From UBA2020 sp964551435 (GTDB lineage Bacteria; Pseudomonadota; Alphaproteobacteria; Micavibrionales; UBA2020), in NCBI GenBank assembly GCA_964551435.1, contig CAZKBS010000037.1:1-9480 (forward strand): a DNA stretch of 9,480 nucleotides, read 5' to 3'. Of this stretch, positions 7,019 to 9,480 are shown in pieces. Below the pieces are notes generated by a model. That model made no database searches. It saw only the letters and a list, made by a program, of their open reading frames with translations, and was not told where the DNA came from. The position numbers and the translations under genes were made by a program. How positions within the stretch are numbered: the stretch's first letter is position 1; each line of letters opens with the position of its first letter.

Positions 7019-7708
7019 TCAGGGCTGTGGTGGTTTCGGGCCGCGCTTGTGGCCTTGCAGGCGGAAGCGCGAGGGGTCCGGATTCAGTTTATCCAGCGCC
7101 GCCATATCCTGCGCGAATTGTTCGGGCGAATAGGCGGGCGGTTGTTCCTTGGCGGGCAGTTTGACGGGCTCGCCGTTATTCATCAACTGGAAAAGATAGG
7201 TGGAGGTGTCAATAAAACGGCGGCCTTCGCCGGTCCAGTCTTCGCCGGCGCGCTGCTGGGCGATGGCGGCGGGGGTATGGCCGAAGGCATCGGTGCGCCG
7301 GTAATCGGCACCGGCTTCTGCAAGGGCGGCGACAACTTCTTTCGCTCCCATGAAAGCGGCCAGTTGCAGGGCCGTCATCGACTGGCCATCGGTTTTTTCC
7401 AGCTGGTCGGTGTATTCGAGGATCAGGCGCGTCATCTCGGCGTTTTGTTTATAGGCGGCCCAGTGCAAGGCCGTATAGGCGGCCTGCCCGCCGTGCAGAG
7501 ATGTATCCGCGCCGGCTTCGAGCAGGAAGCGCGCGGCGTCCAGCTTGCCCTCAAGGATCGCCTTGTGCAGCAGTGTCTGGCCGTGTTCGTTGCGCATATC
7601 GACGTCCGCGCCATCCGTCATGAAAAAGCGCAGGTTCTTCAGGTCTTCATCCTGAACAGCCTGAAATACGTCCTTTGCGGCTTCCGGGTCCGAGTACTTG
7701 ATAAACAT
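7019..7708 (-). CDS. Ankyrin-repeat protein B
   Basis: This 229-residue ankyrin-repeat protein is the first gene of the minus-strand operon. Repeats fill about residues 8-153: a first helical pair ending FFMTDGADVD, then NEHGQTLLHKAILEGKLDAA with LLEAGADTS, then AYTALHWAAYKQ, then MTALQLAAFMGAKEVVAALAEAGADY, and DAFGHTPAAIAQQ. After the repeats comes a linker (154-205) without clear structure, then LNPDPSRFRL (208-217) and a basic, proline-rich tail ending GPKPPQP. The DPSRFRL tail matches DPDRFKL in protein A. The ATG has a good AGGAAA about six bases upstream, and a promoter lies 21 bases before the gene. There is no signal peptide, so a cytoplasmic adaptor is likely. The function is unknown. 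Confidence 0.9.
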   Translation of the reverse strand: MFIKYSDPEAAKDVFQAVQDEDLKNLRFFMTDGADVDMRNEHGQTLLHKAILEGKLDAARFLLEAGADTSLHGGQAAYTALHWAAYKQNAEMTRLILEYTDQLEKTDGQSMTALQLAAFMGAKEVVAALAEAGADYRRTDAFGHTPAAIAQQRAGEDWTGEGRRFIDTSTYLFQLMNNGEPVKLPAKEQPPAYSPEQFAQDMAALDKLNPDPSRFRLQGHKRGPKPPQP

Positions 7709-7715
7709 GAGATTT

Positions 7716-7731
7716 CCTGTGTATCCACAGG
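7716..7731. repeat. 6-bp inverted repeat, possible operator
   Basis: CCTGTG (7716-7721) and CACAGG (7726-7731) form a perfect dyad around the four bases TATC. It overlaps the predicted -10 box and start site of the ankyrin B operon promoter, which is where a repressor would bind. It also contains GTATCCACA, one mismatch from a DnaA box. It could instead form a small leader hairpin. No protein binding can be shown from sequence. Confidence 0.45.
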
Positions 7732-7757
7732 GTAGAGGGGTGGGGGAGTTACGTCAA
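7729..7757 (-). promoter_or_regulatory. Promoter of the ankyrin-methyltransferase operon
   Basis: On the minus strand, TTGACG (7757-7752) is followed after exactly 17 bases by TACCCT (7734-7729). The -35 is close to consensus and the -10 is poor (3 of 6), so the promoter may need an activator. It lies only four bases beyond the terminator of the preceding small gene and would start transcription near 7722, just ahead of the ribosome site of ankyrin B. Confidence 0.5.
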
Positions 7758-7761
7758 CAGG

Positions 7762-7789
7762 AAAGGCCCGGTTTTGCAACCGGGCCTTT
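7762..7789 (-). terminator. Terminator of the 50-codon gene
   Basis: A perfect 12-bp stem, AAAGGCCCGGTT (7762-7773) with AACCGGGCCTTT (7778-7789), has a four-base loop. It lies 33 bases after the stop of the 50-codon gene. The T tract on the minus strand is short, but the stem is very strong. It separates the small gene from the ankyrin operon, although some read-through is possible. Confidence 0.88.
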
Positions 7790-7822
7790 TGTGCCTCCTG
7801 AACGGAGAAAGTCTTTTGTGGC

Positions 7823-7975
7823 TTATGCCGCAGCGACAGCAGAGGGCTGCAGGGTAGCCGCGCGGCGTGCGGTCGGCTCAATCGCTTCACGGCCAGATTC
7901 AACGCGGGCAACGATAGCTGCACCGTATGCTTTAGCTTCGCTGGTTTTGTCGAAATCGAATTTGTTCAACGTCAT
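7823..7975 (-). CDS. Small protein, 50 residues, likely highly expressed
   Basis: I do not recognise a family. The 50-residue product begins MTLNKFDFDKTSEAKAYGAA, continues with a helix-like, arginine-containing middle (IVARVESGREAIEPTARRAA), and ends in alanines. It has no membrane segment or signal peptide. The case for a real gene is strong: GAGGTG lies six bases before the ATG, the stop is followed 33 bases later by a perfect hairpin terminator, and the codons are of the highly expressed type (GCT, GTT, GGT, CGT, AAA, GAA), unlike the GC-ending codons of its neighbours. It has its own promoter and an unusually complex upstream region with CtrA- and DnaA-type sites. Alternating acidic and basic residues suggest a soluble, perhaps nucleic-acid- or protein-binding peptide, but that is a guess. 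Confidence 0.8.
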   Translation of the reverse strand: MTLNKFDFDKTSEAKAYGAAIVARVESGREAIEPTARRAATLQPSAVAAA

Positions 7976-8061
7976 GGCCGCACCTCGTTTAAAAGTGTTG
8001 TTCTTTTTGTTTGCGGGGGTCTCTAGCTTCTTTGGAGGAAATTAAATTGCCCTACAGCTTT

Positions 8062-8090
8062 AGAATGCGAAATAAACGGATGATTGTCAA
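8062..8090 (-). promoter_or_regulatory. Promoter of the 50-codon gene
   Basis: On the minus strand, a perfect TTGACA (8090-8085) is followed after 17 bases by CATTCT (8067-8062), a weak -10. Transcription would begin near 8055 and give an 80-base leader. The weak -10 with a strong -35 leaves room for an activator such as CtrA, whose candidate site lies about 32 bases further upstream. Confidence 0.55.
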
Positions 8091-8110
8091 ACAACATAAG
8101 CCATAATGCC

Positions 8111-8166
8111 TGTGGATGAAGTTAATTTATTCTTAAATATGAAGGTATTATAAAAACTTATTCACA
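8111..8166. promoter_or_regulatory. Pair of DnaA-box-like sites in opposite orientation
   Basis: TTATTCACA at 8158-8166 matches the DnaA box pattern TTATNCACA exactly. TGTGGATGA at 8111-8119 is the reverse of TCATCCACA, one base from the perfect box TTATCCACA. The two point toward each other across a very AT-rich 38-base gap that contains the CtrA-type site. Short motifs like these can occur by chance, so binding is only a possibility. Confidence 0.4.
8122..8136. promoter_or_regulatory. CtrA-type binding site TTAA-N7-TTAA
   Basis: TTAA at 8122-8125, seven bases, then TTAA at 8133-8136, which is exactly the consensus of the alphaproteobacterial cell-cycle regulator CtrA. It lies 32 bases upstream of the -35 box of the 50-codon gene. 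In AT-rich DNA this pattern can arise by chance, but its position and the neighbouring DnaA-like sites raise its weight. Whether this organism has CtrA cannot be seen here. Confidence 0.5.
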
Positions 8167-8180
8167 AGCTCTGCGCGCAT

Positions 8181-8208
8181 AAAAAAACGCCCCCGGAGGG
8201 GCGCTTTT
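8181..8208 (-). terminator. Terminator of the 53-codon gene operon
   Basis: The stem CGCCCC (8188-8193) pairs with GGGGCG (8198-8203) around a four-base loop. On the minus strand it is followed by seven T, a classic intrinsic terminator. It ends the minus-strand operon that comes from the right, 91 bases after the 53-codon stop. Confidence 0.88.
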
Positions 8209-8210
8209 GT

Positions 8211-8225
8211 GAATGATTCTCATTC
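8211..8225. repeat. Fur-box-like palindrome
   Basis: GAATGA (8211-8216) and TCATTC (8220-8225) form a perfect dyad around TTC. The core AATGATTCTCATT matches 11 of 13 central positions of the E. coli Fur consensus, but the outer positions do not match. It lies just upstream of a terminator, not a promoter, which weakens a regulatory reading. It may simply be part of the GANTC cluster that overlaps it. Confidence 0.3.
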
Positions 8226-8250
8226 GAATCCGGGCGAATCGTTACGAATC
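8215..8250. repeat. Cluster of four helically spaced GANTC sites
   Basis: GANTC occurs at 8215-8219 (GATTC), 8226-8230, 8236-8240 and 8246-8250 (all GAATC), so the spacing is 11, 10 and 10 bases, about one helical turn. The last three lie in exact CGAATC direct repeats with a 10-base period. GANTC is the target of the alphaproteobacterial cell-cycle methylase CcrM. By eye I find only about nine other GANTC sites in the whole window. The cluster lies in the untranslated stretch between the 53-codon gene and its terminator. Confidence 0.7.
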
Positions 8251-8299
8251 GATGAGAAAAATCCTGTTTTTTTCCAGCAAATCTGCCGCTTTCGGGCGA

Positions 8300-8461
8300 T
8301 TAGCCGTTGGCAGGAGCCTCATGTTTCGGGCCGCCGCGCTCCATGCTGGCATTTGCGGAGAGTTCAGCAATGCTCGCGCCGCCGATGCGGAAATTGATCT
8401 GTGCCTTGATTTCGCGTGCTTCAGCCAGAGCAGAGAAGCCTTCAATTGCTTTCAAAACCAT
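8300..8461 (-). CDS. Small protein, 53 residues, unknown
   Basis: I do not recognise a family. The product starts MVLKAIEGFSALAEAREIKA, continues through INFRIGGASIAELSANASM, and ends in a short, glycine- and proline-rich tail. A first amphipathic helix followed by a small hydrophobic strand is plausible, and there is no signal peptide or cysteine. A strong AAGGGTGGG lies about five bases before the ATG, and the gene starts 12 bases after the stop of the 171-codon gene, so it is translated from the same transcript. The codons are of a highly expressed type (TCT, GCT, GCA), like those of the 50-codon gene. A terminator follows after a 91-base untranslated tail. Support is from ribosome site, spacing and codons, not from homology. 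Confidence 0.72.
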   Translation of the reverse strand: MVLKAIEGFSALAEAREIKAQINFRIGGASIAELSANASMERGGPKHEAPANG

Positions 8462-8473
8462 GTGTCCCACCCT

Positions 8474-8989
8474 TTATTTGCGTTTTTCTTGCTTCAAGTA
8501 CAGTTCTAATGACTCATGGTGACCCATTTTTCTTAATTCGTCAAGGAAATTGTATTCCATAAAAGTTGTGATGTTGTTGAGCTCGAAGGCGACGGTGCAC
8601 ATGTACCACAGCTTGTCCTCATGCTTCGCCATGCTGACTTTCATGTGTTCTTCCAGCGGGGCTTGCAGATGCGGATTCTTGATGCCCGCGCTTTCCTGCT
8701 GCGCTTCGCGCAGGATACCCGCCAGCATCAGCACGAAACGGCTGGGAGAGACGGGATTGTTACGGTTGAAGCCGATGTAGGCAAGTTTCGGTTCGGGCAG
8801 ATAGGTCGTGGGCTGCGGCGTCGACATGATGCGCAGCGCGATATTGTTGATGCGGACGAAATCGACCAGCTGCTGTCCATGTGCGCTGTGATTGAGGATG
8901 TCGAGCGCGGTCGAGATCATCACTTCGTCGGCCGGCAGCGGCTGGCCGGGTTTGAGAAGATCGTTCAGCTTCTGGGCTTCTTGTGTCAT
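8474..8989 (-). CDS. Protein of unknown function, 171 residues
   Basis: I cannot assign a family. The protein is soluble and mixed alpha/beta, with no signal peptide or membrane segment. Notable stretches are ALDILNHSAHGQQLVDFVRIN, then PEPKLAYIGFNRNNPVSPSRFVLMLAGILREAQQ, then EEHMKVSMAKHEDKLWYMCTVAFELN, and a C-terminal helix rich in charged residues ending LYLKQEKRK. Several histidines and glutamates are spread through it (for example EEHMK and AKHED), but there is no HExxH motif, so a metalloenzyme role is not supported. The ATG at 8989, with AAGGA about nine bases upstream, is preferred to a TTG at 9022. It sits 56 bases after the partial gene at the window edge and 12 bases before the 53-codon gene, probably in one operon. 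Confidence 0.82.
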   Translation of the reverse strand: MTQEAQKLNDLLKPGQPLPADEVMISTALDILNHSAHGQQLVDFVRINNIALRIMSTPQPTTYLPEPKLAYIGFNRNNPVSPSRFVLMLAGILREAQQESAGIKNPHLQAPLEEHMKVSMAKHEDKLWYMCTVAFELNNITTFMEYNFLDELRKMGHHESLELYLKQEKRK

Positions 8990-9045
8990 GACAGTCTGTC
9001 CTTCAATGCGCGCCGATAACAAGGGCCGGTGCGTGGCGTTGTCCG

Positions 9046-9480
9046 TTACGCTTCCAGCCAGCCTTGACTGTGGGGGCTGTAGGGGAAATAGATGCCGTTG
9101 AGCAGCAGGCTTTGATCCTGAAAGGACAGCTTGCCGTCGTTCTGCACAAGGATCGTCGATGAAATAAGGCCGCCGCCATAATACAGCGTACCGCTGACGC
9201 GGAACAGATTGGCGGCTGCGTTTTGCGAGACCTGCACAGGCTTGAAGCCGGAATAAACGCTCTCGCGCTGTTCTTTGGTGAGGGCGCTCAGAAACGGCAG
9301 TTTCTTGGGGTCCTTGATGAGGAACACATCGCCTTCGCTACCTTGTACGTTGGCGAAGAAGAAGTCGAGGTAGTTCACGACGTTCATTTCGTTCAGACGC
9401 ACGGGGTCTTTTTCGTTGACCGTGTAGATCGGGTTCGCGGTGCAGTCAAGCGTGATGAATTCGAGAACGTTGGAATCGTT
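9046..9480 (-). CDS. Unknown protein, C-terminal 144 residues (5' end cut off)
   Basis: The minus-strand frame is open to the window edge, so the N-terminus is missing. A GTG at 9402 is in frame but is probably internal, because the reading frame continues upstream with normal codons (reading VLEFITLDCTANPIYTV). I do not recognise the family. The visible part has DPVRLNEMNVVNYLDFFFANV, then VFLIKDPKKLPFLSALTKEQ, then a strand-rich section with GTLYYGGGLISSTILVQNDGKLSF, ending GIYFPYSPHSQGWLEA. The beta-hairpin pattern near the end suggests a compact beta domain. It is followed after 56 bases by the 171-codon gene without a terminator, so it is likely the upstream member of the same operon. 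Confidence 0.8.
   Translation of the reverse strand, partial: NDSNVLEFITLDCTANPIYTVNEKDPVRLNEMNVVNYLDFFFANVQGSEGDVFLIKDPKKLPFLSALTKEQRESVYSGFKPVQVSQNAAANLFRVSGTLYYGGGLISSTILVQNDGKLSFQDQSLLLNGIYFPYSPHSQGWLEA

Larger units (their letters stand above)
7976..8299. other. AT-rich intergenic control region
   Basis: No gene is supported in this 324-base stretch between two minus-strand small genes. It is clearly more AT-rich than the coding DNA, especially 8080-8165. From right to left it holds four GANTC sites, a Fur-like palindrome, a terminator, a CtrA-type site between two DnaA-box-like sequences, a TTGACA promoter, and a leader of about 80 bases before the 50-codon gene. Such a leader is long enough to carry RNA-level control, but I see no known riboswitch pattern in it. 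Confidence 0.8.

Noticed and set aside
7639..7923. Minus-strand frame of 94 codons over the end of the 50-codon gene
   Set aside because: It runs through the terminator hairpin and overlaps two better-supported genes in other frames.
8048..8107. Plus-strand 19-codon frame from TTG with GGAGG upstream
   Set aside because: It has no promoter or terminator on that strand, is very short, starts with TTG, and overlaps the minus-strand promoter of the 50-codon gene.
8225..8250. CRISPR-like or iteron array from the CGAATC repeats
   Set aside because: Repeat units are only six bases with four-base spacers, far below CRISPR or plasmid iteron size, and no cas or rep gene is present.
8080..8260. Chromosome replication origin
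   Set aside because: There are only two or three DnaA-like boxes, no hemE, dnaA, parAB or gidA neighbours, and the sites are explained as well by a promoter control region. Kept as a finding, not as an origin.

Overview
The window comes from an alphaproteobacterium of fairly high GC. The evidence is the SUF gene order sufC-sufD-sufS-DUF59(sufT)-sufA, a perfect CtrA-type TTAA-N7-TTAA site, and a tight cluster of GANTC (CcrM methylation) sites in an otherwise GANTC-poor sequence. I cannot name a genus.

Positions 1-3904, plus strand: the 3' part of a SUF iron-sulfur assembly operon, with sufC cut by the window edge, then sufD, sufS, a MIP18/DUF59 gene (sufT) and the A-type carrier sufA. SufC, SufD and the off-window SufB form the scaffold ATPase complex, SufS supplies sulfur from cysteine, and SufT and SufA act in cluster maturation and delivery. 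The operon ends in a clear hairpin terminator. SufD contains an internal block with very different codon use, which suggests a mosaic gene.

Positions 3905-4335: a 96-codon gene of unknown function with its own sigma70-like promoter. It ends at a terminator shared with the converging minus-strand genes.

Positions 4334-7761, minus strand: a compact operon read from right to left, consisting of ankyrin protein B, a SAM methyltransferase with an N-terminal zinc ribbon, ankyrin protein A, and a HI0933/BaiN-type flavoprotein. Gaps are 29, 16 and 6 bases. A promoter with a 6-bp dyad across its -10 region lies just upstream. The two ankyrin proteins share a C-terminal DP[DS]RF[KR]L tail followed by a basic, PP-containing end, so they probably act as a pair.

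Positions 7762-8300: a 50-codon gene with a strong ribosome binding site, highly-expressed-type codons and its own terminator, preceded by an unusually rich AT-rich control region. Within about 190 bases that region holds a TTGACA promoter, a perfect CtrA site between two DnaA-box-like sequences, a terminator, a Fur-like palindrome, and four GANTC sites spaced 10-11 bp apart. It is the most interesting part of the window.

Positions 8300-9480, minus strand: the downstream end of another operon, with an incomplete unknown protein at the edge, a 171-codon unknown protein, and a 53-codon small protein, ending in the terminator at 8181-8208.
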